A stretch of 64,000 nt of DNA from Candidatus Poribacteria bacterium (GCA_958295945.1 OY282386.1:4210204-4274203), one strand, 5' to 3'; shown: positions 45,683 through 54,819, counted from the first letter of the stretch. Made by a program: numbers and translations. The notes: generated from the sequence alone by a model not told the origin.

Positions 45683-46396
45683 ATGGAAGCAAAAATACTA
45701 ATTGTAGAAGATGAACGTGACATCGTAGAGTTGCTAAGATATAATCTGCGGGAAGCGGATTTTAAAGTTGACGCTGTACGTAACGGGGCAGACGCACTGC
45801 AACGTGCAGTAGATAACCCACCCGACCTGATTCTATTAGACCTCATGCTACCAGAGGTTGACGGCTTAATCGTCTGTCGTCTCCTAAAGAACGACCCCCG
45901 AACCAAAAAGATCCCCATCGTCATGCTGACCGCAAAAACTGAAGAGAGTGACCGTGTGACAGGACTTGAATTAGGTGCTGATGATTATATCACCAAACCT
46001 TTTAGTCCACGAGAAGTTGTTTTACGAATCAATGCTGTCCTCAGAAGACTCAAAGCAGGCAATGAGGCGGATGAGGAAAATCAGATACAAACACACGGCG
46101 TGACAATTGACTTGGATAGACATCAAGTGTTAACAGAAGACGGCGCGATTGATCTCACCGCAACCGAATTCAAACTTATTACAATGTTTGCACGTTCACC
46201 CGGTCGCGTTTTCAATCGTGATGTGCTTATGGATATCATCTGGGGACAGGAATATTACGGTGTTGATAGAACAGTGGATACACACGTCAGCCGACTCAGG
46301 CGAAAAATCGGTGATTTAGGAGCACATATTGAAACGGTGTACGGCGTAGGGTATCGGCTTAAGGAAGAAAAAGTACCGAAAAAGAAAAAGAAATGA
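45683..46396 (+). CDS. PhoB-type response regulator (receiver + winged helix)
   Basis: 237 residues from ATG 45683 (AAGGA 7 nt upstream). Receiver domain residues 1-120: acidic pair EDERD, phospho-acceptor Asp in LILLDLMLP, Thr in VMLTAK, Lys in ITKPFSP. The OmpR/PhoB winged helix lies at about 130-230 (LTATEFKLITMFARSPGRVF, VDTHVSRLRRKIG, ETVYGVGYRL). A lysine tail ends the protein. No histidine kinase gene is adjacent, so the sensor lies elsewhere or was lost. Confidence 0.93.
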   Translation: MEAKILIVEDERDIVELLRYNLREADFKVDAVRNGADALQRAVDNPPDLILLDLMLPEVDGLIVCRLLKNDPRTKKIPIVMLTAKTEESDRVTGLELGADDYITKPFSPREVVLRINAVLRRLKAGNEADEENQIQTHGVTIDLDRHQVLTEDGAIDLTATEFKLITMFARSPGRVFNRDVLMDIIWGQEYYGVDRTVDTHVSRLRRKIGDLGAHIETVYGVGYRLKEEKVPKKKKK

Positions 46397-46451
46397 CCAC
46401 TTATGTACATTCAAACGATTACCTTTGCATGAAAGGAATGGAGCCAACTAA

Positions 46452-47222
46452 ATGAACTTAAGACTAAGAGACAAAGTCGTCGTTGTGACAGGGGCAAGCC
46501 GTGGAATCGGTAGAGCCATCGCAAACGGATTTGCTGAAGAAGGTGTACGACTTAGCGTCTGTGGGAGAGACCCGGATACTTTACAAGATGTAACTGAGGA
46601 ACTCACCGCACACGGTATCAAAGTGTTTTCAAAACCCACCGATGTAACTGACCCTGATCAAGTTGAGGCATTTATGGCAGAGACGTTGACTCGTTTCACC
46701 AGAATAGATGTTGTTGTTAACAATGTGGGTGGGAGTCGGTGGACACCATTAGACGAGATTTCTGATGAAGAATGGCATGAAATCTTGGATCTAAATCTGG
46801 TTTCAGCAGCACGTATTAACCGACACGCTATCCCAGTAATGCAGAAACAAGGTGGTGGCGCGATTATCATGATTACATCTATTTACGGCAGAGAAGGTGG
46901 TGGACATATCACCTATAACGCTGCAAAAGCCGCAGAAATCAGTATGACCAAATCGTTAGCGAAGGAACTTGCACCACAAAACATCCGTGTCAATAGCATT
47001 GCACCTGGGTCTATCCTATTTCCCGGTGGCGGCTGGGATCGTCGTATCAAAGCAGACACGGAAAAGATGAAAGCATTCGTAGAAAGTGAGATGCCGTTGG
47101 GACGATTTGGCAAACCTGAAGAGATTGCAAATGTCGCTGTTTTCCTTGCATCCGAACGCGCCAGTCTTATTACAGGAGCATGCATCAATGTTGATGGGTG
47201 TCAATCCCATTCAAATATATAA
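46452..47222 (+). CDS. Short-chain dehydrogenase/reductase
   Basis: A 256-residue classical SDR: NAD(P) loop TGASRGIGRAIA, NNVGG at the end of beta4, catalytic Ser in MITSIYGREGGG, and Tyr/Lys in YNAAKAAEISM. It is of FabG/glucose-dehydrogenase type. An unusual SIAPGSILFPGGGWDRR loop follows. Substrate unknown, though the neighbouring ThuA-like and Gfo/Idh genes suggest sugar metabolism. GGAATG is a weak ribosome binding site. Confidence 0.92.
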   Translation: MNLRLRDKVVVVTGASRGIGRAIANGFAEEGVRLSVCGRDPDTLQDVTEELTAHGIKVFSKPTDVTDPDQVEAFMAETLTRFTRIDVVVNNVGGSRWTPLDEISDEEWHEILDLNLVSAARINRHAIPVMQKQGGGAIIMITSIYGREGGGHITYNAAKAAEISMTKSLAKELAPQNIRVNSIAPGSILFPGGGWDRRIKADTEKMKAFVESEMPLGRFGKPEEIANVAVFLASERASLITGACINVDGCQSHSNI

Positions 47223-47331
47223 AATCTTTATGGTAGGCTCTGTTTCCTAACCGCACCAGATTATATCACCATAAGTTTGAAAAATCCTGTATAATACCCA
47301 ACAAAACTGCAATCACCGAAAGGATAGAAAT

Positions 47332-47997
47332 ATGAACATACTGATGTTACGCCATTCTGCTGGTTTTGAACATAGTTATTTGCCGAATGCCGAAGTTGCA
47401 CTCAAAGAGATTGGTGCAGCAAACGGATGGCGCGTCACAACAACGCACCGTTGTGATCGTATCTCAGCAGACAATTTAGCAAAACACGATGTCGTCGCAT
47501 TCGCAACAACGGGTAACTTGCCGTTCAACGATGCACAAAAAAAGGCGTTGCTCAACTTTGTCCGAAACGGTAAAGGCTTCTTCGGAATCCACAATGCCAC
47601 CGACACTTGCTACGACTGGGAAGAATTCGGAGAAATGATCGGAGGTTATTTTAATGGACATCCATGGCATGAAGAAGTCAACGTCATCGTTGAGGACACA
47701 GACCATCCCGCAACGCGTATGCTCGGAGAGAGTTTCAAAGTTGTAGATGAAATCTACACATTCAAAAACTGGGCGCGTGAAAATACGCATGTGTTGATGC
47801 GTTTGGATAACGATTCCATTGATGTCTCTCGCGGTAATCGTGATGACAACGATTATGCCCTTGGGTGGTGTCATACCTACGGTGAGGGGCGCGTGATGTA
47901 TACTGCATTTGGACACCCCGATGCACTTTGGAGTCAGCCTTGGTTCCATGAACACATCACCGGATGCCTAAAATGGGCAGGTGGATTAGAAGATTAG
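47332..47997 (+). CDS. ThuA-like domain protein
   Basis: 221 residues with a glutamine-amidotransferase-like fold: MNILMLRHSAGFEHSYLP, DVVAFATTGNLPFNDAQKKA, GKGFFGIHNATDT, GGYFNGHPWHEEV and the C-terminal VMYTAFGHPDALW. ThuA proteins take part in disaccharide (trehalose) use or interact with Gfo/Idh enzymes. A Gfo/Idh gene lies on the opposite strand just downstream. Confidence 0.88.
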   Translation: MNILMLRHSAGFEHSYLPNAEVALKEIGAANGWRVTTTHRCDRISADNLAKHDVVAFATTGNLPFNDAQKKALLNFVRNGKGFFGIHNATDTCYDWEEFGEMIGGYFNGHPWHEEVNVIVEDTDHPATRMLGESFKVVDEIYTFKNWARENTHVLMRLDNDSIDVSRGNRDDNDYALGWCHTYGEGRVMYTAFGHPDALWSQPWFHEHITGCLKWAGGLED

Positions 47998-48030
47998 TTG
48001 CTTCTTGTTGGAGGGGTTTCCAACCCCGAT

Positions 48031-48133
48031 TATAGTGAATTATGAATATAAGTTGACACTTTCGTCCCACGGTAGGCGAGGTTTCCTAACCTCGCCGATG
48101 CCGGGTGTTCAAGTCCTTTCAAAATCTACTATA
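48031..48133. repeat. TATAGT-ended miniature element
   Basis: The ends TATAGTGAATTATGAATATAAG and the complement of TATAGTAGATTTTGAAAGGA are imperfect inverted repeats around the palindrome GGCGAGGTT-TCCT-AACCTCGCC. The first 93 bp are nearly identical to 9351-9443. A GGTTTCCAACC palindrome at 48008-48028 precedes it. Confidence 0.75.
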
Positions 48134-48182
48134 AATAAGATTCTTCAATCAATCGGGGTTAGGAAACCTATCCAACAATACC

Positions 48183-49184
48183 TTACTGTGCTATCACTCC
48201 AGTCGCACGCAATAACGTCTCTTGCACTAACAATTCATGGGACATAGGTCTATCAGGCGGTTGTTCTCCTTTGATAGTTGCCAAAAACGCAACCAACTCC
48301 AACTCATACGTACGCTGACGACTTTCACCATCTATATGGACTATCTGTTCACCTTGTGAATATCCATCTTTAGCATCTTGTAGACAGAGTCGAATAGTAT
48401 GACCGGGTTCAAAAGGTTCAATGATAATAGCACTCCCCTCGGTGCCATACACCTCAAACCGTCGCGCAACTGGACGCGGTTCCAATGCAGAAATTGTGAT
48501 AAACGCCATTCCCTTCTCATACTCATAGACTGTGAGTGTATTATCTTTGAAAGGTTCCACTGAACCGCCATCGTTGCGTAGAAAACTGGTAACCTTCTCT
48601 GGTCTACCCAGCATCCAGACTATTTGATCCAGCACATGTCCACCTAAATCAAAGAATATACCCCCGATATGTTGACTAATTCGCGTCCGCGCTTCCTTTG
48701 AAATATTGGTTGACATGTGTGCCCGAACTGAAAACACATTCCCCAAAAATCCAGATCGCGCCCATTCTGTCACCAGTCTAAAACTGGAATGATACCGCAA
48801 CATATACCCCATCTGTACTAATAGCGACTTTTCCTGAGCCGTAGCAATGACGCGTTGCCACTGTTCCCAGTTTTCTCCAGCAGGTTTATCGTACCACACG
48901 TGTTTACCAGCATTCACTATCTCTTCTGTCTGATCCAAACTCTCTACGTTGTTCCCCTCAGAAGCGATTGCAACAATCGTGTCGTCTTCTAACATCTCCG
49001 CTGCATCTTTATACCAGTGGACATCGTAAGACCAACTTCCATTTGCCTGATGTTTAGCACGTCGTTCTTCATCGGGTTCATAAACGCCAACGACCTCTAC
49101 ATCAGGATTTCCAAGCATCGCCTGAAGTTTGCCACGTGCATGTCCGTGTTTAGTGCCGTATTGTGCCATCCGTATTTTCGCCAT
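48183..49184 (-). CDS. Gfo/Idh/MocA family oxidoreductase
   Basis: 333 residues. The N-terminal Rossmann segment is RMAQYGTKHGHARGKLQAM, in which the usual GxGxxG is degenerate, and the family EKP motif appears as VWYDKPAGENW near residue 98. The C-terminal domain includes GGIFFDLGGHVLDQIVWMLG, a typical substrate-side segment with the catalytic His. A GGAGGAGA site precedes the ATG. Probably a sugar dehydrogenase; it faces the ThuA-like gene tail to tail. Confidence 0.87.
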   Translation of the reverse strand: MAKIRMAQYGTKHGHARGKLQAMLGNPDVEVVGVYEPDEERRAKHQANGSWSYDVHWYKDAAEMLEDDTIVAIASEGNNVESLDQTEEIVNAGKHVWYDKPAGENWEQWQRVIATAQEKSLLVQMGYMLRYHSSFRLVTEWARSGFLGNVFSVRAHMSTNISKEARTRISQHIGGIFFDLGGHVLDQIVWMLGRPEKVTSFLRNDGGSVEPFKDNTLTVYEYEKGMAFITISALEPRPVARRFEVYGTEGSAIIIEPFEPGHTIRLCLQDAKDGYSQGEQIVHIDGESRQRTYELELVAFLATIKGEQPPDRPMSHELLVQETLLRATGVIAQ

Positions 49185-49261
49185 ATTCTCTCCTCCATTG
49201 TTTGAAATATCGTATGACTATTTTACGTAACTTATCACAGCATGTCAAGAATTGTTATGCT

Positions 49262-49295
49262 ATACGGATTGTCAGAGGCATCCAATTGTCACTTA
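49262..49295. repeat. Possible remnant of the ISAs1 3' end
   Basis: GTCAGAGGCATCCAATTGTC matches GCCAGAGGCATTCAATTGTC next to the transposase fragment at 37553-37575 in 18 of 20 positions. Confidence 0.4.
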
Positions 49296-49434
49296 TAGAT
49301 ATTGCGAAAAACTATACACGCTAAACTGTGTTTTCCAATTGACAATTCCACTATTATCTAATCTTCCGCCACAAAACCCCTTGCTTTAGCTGGCGGGATG
49401 TAGTGGCGGCCTTGTGATTGTGTCAAGAAAAAAC

Positions 49435-49463
49435 TTAACTTTTCGTCTAAAATGTGGTATCAT
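49435..49463 (+). promoter_or_regulatory. Promoter inside IS605-type copy B
   Basis: TTAACT (49435-49440), a 17-bp spacer and TATCAT (49458-49463), aligned with the promoters of copies A and C. Confidence 0.6.
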
Positions 49464-49465
49464 AT

Positions 49466-49558
49466 ATTTAGTCCGTTGGATAGGAAAGCAATCGCCTGCT
49501 ACCTGCAGGTGTCCTATCCAAACCTAATTGCTTAGGTTGGAACGGATTGGGACTAAAT
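49466..49558 (+). ncRNA. Candidate structured RNA core of IS605-type copy B
   Basis: Outer stem ATTTAGTCC/GGACTAAAT (perfect 9 bp, 49466-49474 with 49550-49558). Inside are GGATAGGA/TCCTATCC with an apical CCTGC/GCAGG stem, and a separate perfect hairpin AACCTAA-TTGC-TTAGGTT (49521-49538), giving a three-way junction. Confidence 0.65.
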
Positions 49559-49949
49559 CCCTTAGCCACATTCGGTTGTATACGCTGCAAGTTGTGATCC
49601 TTGCCAGTCGTTTGTGATGAGTTCTGCATTCGCTATATAGGATTGTGTAGGTGTTCCCTCCACAACTGCGATCAAACAGAACGCAAAACTAAAGTATCTG
49701 GGTCGCTCATTTGGGGATACCTCATAAGGACCCTGTTAGTCGTGCCTTGGCGGGCACCCCGACAATTGCTGTCTCGGTTAACTTGGCTTAAAACCAAGTG
49801 AGTATGCTATAAGCATATAAAAGAGGTTTCCCACACTTTCAAAAAACGGAGGTATCCGTGAGAAAGTGACTTAAAGGAAACCCCATCCTTTAGGTTGGGG
49901 AGCCGTCATGTATTAAAATTTCACTTACTTTATCCGCAAGGAGCGATTT

Positions 49950-51155
49950 ATGAAACAGATTGAAGGTGGAATTACTGCAGTTCAAGGCGTGCAAGCTGCA
50001 GGTATCTGCGCTGGAATAAAAAAGGCAGAAACAAAAGATATAGCACTTATTTACACGGATACACCTGCGACAGCAGCGGGTGTCTTTACCACAAATAGTG
50101 TCACCGCTGCCCCAGTTTTAGTTTGTCGTAAGCACCTCTCCGACGCAACAGCACAAGCAATTATAGTCAACAGTGGGAACGCAAATGCCTGCACTGGCGA
50201 CCTCGGTATGACAAATGCACATCGGATGGCGGCAGCAACTGCAGATCAACTTGACATAGAAGAAGAGGAGGTACTCGTAGCGTCAACAGGTGTGATTGGA
50301 CAACAATTACAAATGCAGGTAATTGAGAACGGTATACAGATGGCAGCAAAAACACTCAGTAGCGAAGGTGGAGACGACGCAGCAGAAGCGATTATGACAA
50401 CCGACACATTTCCAAAGTCAACTGCTATTGAGATAGAAGTTGGTGGGAAAACCGTGAGAATCGGTGGGATAGCCAAGGGCGCGGGGATGATCGCTCCGAA
50501 TATGGCGACAATGCTCTCATTCCTAACAACCGATGTCAATATCAATAGTGATACGCTCCAATCCGCTCTAACCCGTGTTGTGGATAACACCTATAATCTC
50601 CTTACCGTAGACACTGACCGCAGTACAAACGACACCGTGCTCATTCTTGCAACAGGAAACGCAGAAAATACCGAAATAGCTAACGCAAGTGGACGGGATT
50701 ATGAAGCCTTTTGTGATGGGTTGATGTTCGTCTGCACGGAATTGGTAAAAATGTTAGCACGTGATGGGGAAGGCGCGACCAAACTTGTGGAAGTTGTCAT
50801 CAAACAAGCGAAGAATAAAGAGGATGCAGAAAAAACTGCTCGTGCAGTCGCAGAATCACCTCTCGTCAAAACTGCAGTCTTCGCAAACGATGCTAACTGG
50901 GGACGAATAATGATGGCAATCGGTAAATCTGGTGCAGCGTTTGATCCTTATCAAGTAGATGTACTACTCGGAGATTATCCACTTGTCAAAAACGGAATGG
51001 ACTCTGGCTACGATGAAGAAAAAGCAACGCAGTTGTTTGACAACGACACTGTTCGGATTACCATTGACCTGCGCGCCGGGGATGCTGAGATAACCATGTG
51101 GACCTGTGATTATTCCTACGATTACATCCGTATTAATGCAGACTATCGAACATAA
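49950..51155 (+). CDS. argJ: Bifunctional glutamate N-acetyltransferase / amino-acid acetyltransferase ArgJ
   Basis: A 401-residue arginine-biosynthesis enzyme that moves acetyl from N-acetylornithine to glutamate, and can use acetyl-CoA. The self-cleavage and nucleophile site is in KGAGMIAPNMATMLSFLTTD (Thr after MA). Also visible: the N-terminal TNSVTAAPVLVCRKHL, IIVNSGNANACTG, and DTFPKSTAIEIEVGG. ATG 49950 follows AAGGAG. No other arg genes are adjacent. The gene starts 42 bp after an IS605-type element. Confidence 0.95.
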   Translation: MKQIEGGITAVQGVQAAGICAGIKKAETKDIALIYTDTPATAAGVFTTNSVTAAPVLVCRKHLSDATAQAIIVNSGNANACTGDLGMTNAHRMAAATADQLDIEEEEVLVASTGVIGQQLQMQVIENGIQMAAKTLSSEGGDDAAEAIMTTDTFPKSTAIEIEVGGKTVRIGGIAKGAGMIAPNMATMLSFLTTDVNINSDTLQSALTRVVDNTYNLLTVDTDRSTNDTVLILATGNAENTEIANASGRDYEAFCDGLMFVCTELVKMLARDGEGATKLVEVVIKQAKNKEDAEKTARAVAESPLVKTAVFANDANWGRIMMAIGKSGAAFDPYQVDVLLGDYPLVKNGMDSGYDEEKATQLFDNDTVRITIDLRAGDAEITMWTCDYSYDYIRINADYRT

Positions 51156-51266
51156 TAACTTGCTGCAAAATCAATTGCTATAATAACACCCTTGAAAATT
51201 GATTGGCAATTCTGAACTTTTTATGGCATTATTATACAAAGAGATTATGGAGAAGGAGAACAGACA

Positions 51267-52220
51267 TTGAAATTCTTTAAAAAAGGTGACAAAGATGTAG
51301 AGAAGGCGAATCCCGAAGCAAAACCACATCCTGAACTAAAAGTGATTAGCGGTGAGGAAATCTCAGGCAAACGCACGCAACAACCACCACCCCAGCAACA
51401 GGCACCACAACAGCCTCAACAGAACATCACATTACCAAATATAAAGTATAAAATTGCCGTGGCAAGTGGTAAAGGTGGAGTCGGTAAGTCTACCGTTGCT
51501 ACCAATTTAGCCATTTCTCTTGCGAAAAACGGTGCAGCTGTAGGATTAATGGACGCAGATGCTTACGGTCCGAGCATTCCTACGATGATGGGTATACAGG
51601 AAAAACCACGCACCAGTCCTGAAAGAAAACTCATCCCACTTGAACGTCATGACATTAAACTCATGTCTATCGGGTTTATGGTGCCAGAAGAACAGGCGAT
51701 GATATGGCGCGGACCGATGTTGCATTCTGCTATCAGACAATTTTTGACTGATGTGGAATGGGATGAATTGGATTATCTCATCATTGATCTACCACCCGGC
51801 ACAGGCGATGTTGCCCTAACCCTATCACAAGCAATCCCACTCACAGGTGCCGTGATTGTGACTACACCACAGGATGTCGCTTTGGCAGATGTACGACGTG
51901 GTGTTGCCATGTTTGAACGCTTAGGTGTGCCGATTTTGGGGATTATTGAAAATATGAGTTATTTCCTCTGTCCACACTGCAATGAAAAGACAGAGATTTT
52001 CAGTTCGGATGGTGGAAGAAAAACAAGTGAACAGTTCAGTGTTTCTTTTCTGGGTGAGATTCCACTTGACGCAGAAGTATGCACTGCAGGCGATCTCGGT
52101 GTGCCTATCGTCGCAGGACATCCAGATTCTCCACAAGCGGCTGCTTTCGGAACAGTGGCTGCGGAATTGGATAATGTATTACAAGAGAGTGGGGAAGAAG
52201 ACGAATTGACTATCCTATAA
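51267..52220 (+). CDS. Mrp/NBP35-family iron-sulfur carrier ATPase
   Basis: 317 residues from TTG 51267, with AAGGAGA upstream. A proline/glutamine-rich linker covers residues 38-55. The deviant Walker [33 protein letters not shown], and [15 protein letters not shown] are standard for Mrp/ApbC. The CxxC in [14 protein letters not shown] is the cluster-bridging pair. It carries Fe-S clusters to target apoproteins. The usual N-terminal DUF59 domain is absent, replaced by a short charged tail. Confidence 0.93.
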   Translation: MKFFKKGDKDVEKANPEAKPHPELKVISGEEISGKRTQQPPPQQQAPQQPQQNITLPNIKYKIAVASGKGGVGKSTVATNLAISLAKNGAAVGLMDADAYGPSIPTMMGIQEKPRTSPERKLIPLERHDIKLMSIGFMVPEEQAMIWRGPMLHSAIRQFLTDVEWDELDYLIIDLPPGTGDVALTLSQAIPLTGAVIVTTPQDVALADVRRGVAMFERLGVPILGIIENMSYFLCPHCNEKTEIFSSDGGRKTSEQFSVSFLGEIPLDAEVCTAGDLGVPIVAGHPDSPQAAAFGTVAAELDNVLQESGEEDELTIL

Positions 52221-52333
52221 AGAAAAACTGGTTTGTAGTCGCGCAATTCACGAGACTTTTACATACCAGTTAATAAGCGAATATTAATTTATAAAATTAC
52301 TATAATTTCAAATTTGGAGGATATTTGTAGCAA

Positions 52334-52828
52334 TCAAATTGCAATTGATACTTCTTGAATAAGATCAATACCCATTGATTCCGCGATCAGACGCATGGCA
52401 TTCTGAAGTAAATCCCCTTCTTTTTCTTTATCTTGGATGGGCGGATTTCCAAGGTTTTTGTTCAAATCTTCCAGCAAGGAAAATCCGAAGTTTTCCATTC
52501 CTTCAAGCATATCCCCAAGATAGCCAAGGGTCGGCAATTTCAAGTCGTAAGCATCCTCACGCATACGATAAAACATTATGTCATCTTCGTAATACTTGCC
52601 ATAAAGTTCCGGGTATCCCTCATATCTGTCAAGTAATTCCTCGTGTTCTTCGGTAATTTCCCAAAGTCCCCCCTTAACAGACTTACCGGGTACAGGAGTA
52701 ATGTCTGCGTAAAACCGAAAAACAAGTGAATATCCTTCAAGTGTATACGGTCCAAGCGGGACAGCATTCCTACACCGCCACTGCATCTGTTCCACATTGA
52801 GATTTGATCCGTAAGCAAAATATTTCAT
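52334..52828 (-). CDS. Gamma-glutamylcyclotransferase-like (AIG2/GGCT fold) protein
   Basis: 164 residues. The N-terminal substrate loop KYFAYGSNLNVEQM and the catalytic Glu in LLDRYEGYPELYGKYY are the GGCT-fold signatures. The last 60 residues are helical and outside the core. No good ribosome binding site is visible. Role in gamma-glutamyl peptide or amine metabolism is by homology. Confidence 0.85.
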   Translation of the reverse strand: MKYFAYGSNLNVEQMQWRCRNAVPLGPYTLEGYSLVFRFYADITPVPGKSVKGGLWEITEEHEELLDRYEGYPELYGKYYEDDIMFYRMREDAYDLKLPTLGYLGDMLEGMENFGFSLLEDLNKNLGNPPIQDKEKEGDLLQNAMRLIAESMGIDLIQEVSIAI

Positions 52829-52957
52829 GGTTAAGTAATTGCATGAACTAAAATGAATGGTTGAAACTGACTATAATAAATCGCAACGATCAGGTATCAG
52901 TTAGTTACATTCAATCAAAATGAGGAATCTGACTAACTGATAACTGAATAGTATGTG

Positions 52958-53653
52958 CTAATACAACAACAACTCGGTATCTGTTACAGTTGGAGCATCA
53001 ACTGTGTCGTCTCCATTTTCAACTACAGTATCCTCAGATGTTTTGTATCCGTAGATTTCAATTTCACTAATTTTTGCAGGTGCACGACGGCGAACTGCCG
53101 CCATAGATGCTGACCCTCACGTGCTGCCAGTAGCACAATCCGCAGCATTCGTAAGATTTCGAATTCCGTTCGCATTTTCCTTCCGTGTCAGTGCAGCATC
53201 GTCAGTTGTTCCTAAAACTGACAAACGAATGCGGTCTGTTGGGAAAGAGTATAATACTGGGATTACTATTGGGTTTGATTTTACACGTTGAACAGTCTTG
53301 ATCATTTGCCAATCTGTACCAGATATCGCGCTGCCACCTTTATCTGCATAAAGGACAAAGTTTTTGATATTGTCTGAGTGGATTACTATTTTGCGAACAA
53401 CCTTTTTGTCGGGTAGACTCACGATGATTTCTGGGGCTGCACTTCTCCCCACAGTAGAGTCTGAATTGCTGGGAGAACTCGTTACCCCTACGGTGTTGAT
53501 GTCACCATCAATCATTTCTATGCTGGTTGCTTGTGCTCCATCAAGTAAGGCGTAATTGTCACTCCACTCTTGTGGTGAAAGTAAAGCCGCACAACCTACC
53601 ATAATCACTACAAAAGATAATAGTGTAAGTACAACAGCGAATTTATAAAACAT
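52958..53653 (-). pseudogene. Discoidin-like lipoprotein gene with in-frame TGA
   Basis: The first 178 codons (ATG 53653 behind AGGAGT; lipobox VIMVGC) encode a lipoprotein with a beta-sandwich resembling F5/8 type C domains (KVVRKIVIHSDNIKNFVLYA). At 53117-53119 the frame meets TGA, yet the same frame continues for 52 codons to TAG at 52958, reading AKISEIEIYGY, the usual last strand of such domains. So a single nonsense codon divides one coherent protein. A short functional form ending at TGA remains possible. Confidence 0.75.
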
Positions 53654-53774
53654 CTTAGTACTCCTATTGCTGGTTTGCATTGTTGATATTTACTTTATTT
53701 TACTTTTCTCTCAAAATGTTAAATACTATAATATCAGATTATGATAATATTTGTCAAGAAAATATGTAGATAAG

Positions 53775-53983
53775 GGGTGTGTAAAGTTTTTGGCAAAATA
53801 TCACATCCACCATTGTAGGGGCGGGTCTCTGTGCCCGCCCGTTGCCATACAGCACAAGGAATGCCGGGGCACAGAGACCCGGGGAATGCCATAAGCGCAC
53901 TCATACCGTTGATTTGGCCCTACAATAGAGGACAGGTTTTTCACTTGAATTGATGTCTACGGTGACAAAATCTTTACACACCC
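53775..53983. mobile_element. Miniature element with GGGTGTGTAAAG terminal inverted repeats
   Basis: Perfect 12-bp ends (GGGTGTGTAAAG and CTTTACACACCC), extending imperfectly through TTTTG. Internal palindrome GGGCGGG..CCCGCCC, and a nested stretch (GGGGAATGCC..ATACCGTTGATTTGG) that also occurs inside 39569-39887. No clear target duplication was found here. The rest of the 53654-54120 gap is AT-rich leader. Confidence 0.7.
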
Positions 53984-54120
53984 TCTATTACTTATAATGT
54001 TGCAACAAATATACAATTTTGCTAAACTTGCTAAACTTTCTATTCAAGCTAAACCCACATTAATAAATACGGTTATTCTATTGCAAACTAAAAGCATAAG
54101 GATGCCAAGGAGAAAATCTC

Positions 54121-54819
54121 ATGATAACCAAATTCCAGTTGATACTAACGTTCTGTCTTTGCTTTTTGTTCTTGAGTATAACTATGAGTTTTGCTGTTGA
54201 AATGTTCAAGATTTCTGAATATGGAAATGGTAAACAAATTTGGTTTGAAGCAGAACATTTTGATGAACGCGATCCAAATAAGGTTTACAAATTAGGTAAG
54301 GAAGAAGGGGCAAAAGTTCCCACTGATGGTGCCTATGGCGATATTGTCACCAACATAGGTGGAAATGGATGGTTACGCTATAATTTTGACATCAGTCATG
54401 CTGGCGGAGAGGCAGGAGATTGGCGGTTTATCGGACGTGTCAAAAATCCGAATAATCACTCTGATTGGTTATGGGTTCTGGGTGCTGATGGAGATGAAAT
54501 TCCTAAGGAAAAACCTGGACACTTTTTAAAAGATGTGGATATCATTTTTGAAGAAAACACACCTGCTTGGGATTGGGTGCGAACCGGCATTTTTGGGGCA
54601 GATGGCGGCACGGTCAATGAATTGCAGGACGGTGAAAACGTCATGATTATATATTATCGTCAGAGTTCAAACCTTGTTGAATATGATGTCTTTCTCTGGT
54701 CAAGTGATTTAGAGTATGAACCGACAGATGAGGATTATGAAAACGCTAAAGTCGCAACTTTACCTGTGAATCCAAAAGGATTGCTGACAACAACTTGGGG
54801 TAATCTCAAGAATCGGTAG
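54121..54819 (+). CDS. Secreted CBM-like beta-sandwich protein
   Basis: 232 residues with signal peptide FQLILTFCLCFLFLSITMSFA and cleavage after SFA near residue 26. The mature part begins with IWFEAEHFDERDP and includes GGNGWLRYNFDI, a pattern like CBM6-type carbohydrate-binding modules (FEAE, G-W-Y/N), followed by a WVLGADGDEIP region and ending in a short TTTWGNLK tail seen in bacterial secreted proteins. AAGGAGAA precedes the ATG. Binding partner unknown. Its 3' end overlaps the convergent Fur-type gene by 14 bp. Confidence 0.75.
   Translation: MITKFQLILTFCLCFLFLSITMSFAVEMFKISEYGNGKQIWFEAEHFDERDPNKVYKLGKEEGAKVPTDGAYGDIVTNIGGNGWLRYNFDISHAGGEAGDWRFIGRVKNPNNHSDWLWVLGADGDEIPKEKPGHFLKDVDIIFEENTPAWDWVRTGIFGADGGTVNELQDGENVMIIYYRQSSNLVEYDVFLWSSDLEYEPTDEDYENAKVATLPVNPKGLLTTTWGNLKNR

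Larger units (their letters stand above)
49370..49908 (+). mobile_element. IS200/IS605-type element without tnpA/tnpB (copy B)
   Basis: Left-end hairpin ACCCCTTGC-TTTA-GCTGGCGGG near 49376; right-end hairpin CCCCATCC-TTTA-GGTTGGGG (49881-49900) followed by AGCCGTCA. The interior carries a promoter, a branched RNA core and further small hairpins near the right end (ACTTGG..CCAAGT; CACTTTC..GAAAGTG around ACGGA..TCCGT), as expected for the scaffold part of a TnpB-type omegaRNA. There is no protein-coding frame. The left boundary is approximate. Confidence 0.78.

Noticed and set aside
49466-49558. Assignment of the RNA core to HEARO/IscB RNA
   Set aside because: Promoter position and direction (inside the left end, transcribing toward the right end) and the TTTA-loop right end fit TnpB-type elements better; I cannot run the Rfam models.
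53117-53119. TGA as a selenocysteine codon
   Set aside because: No convincing stem-loop directly downstream, no Cys at this place expected in discoidin-like folds, and no sel genes in view; nonsense mutation or sequence error is simpler.
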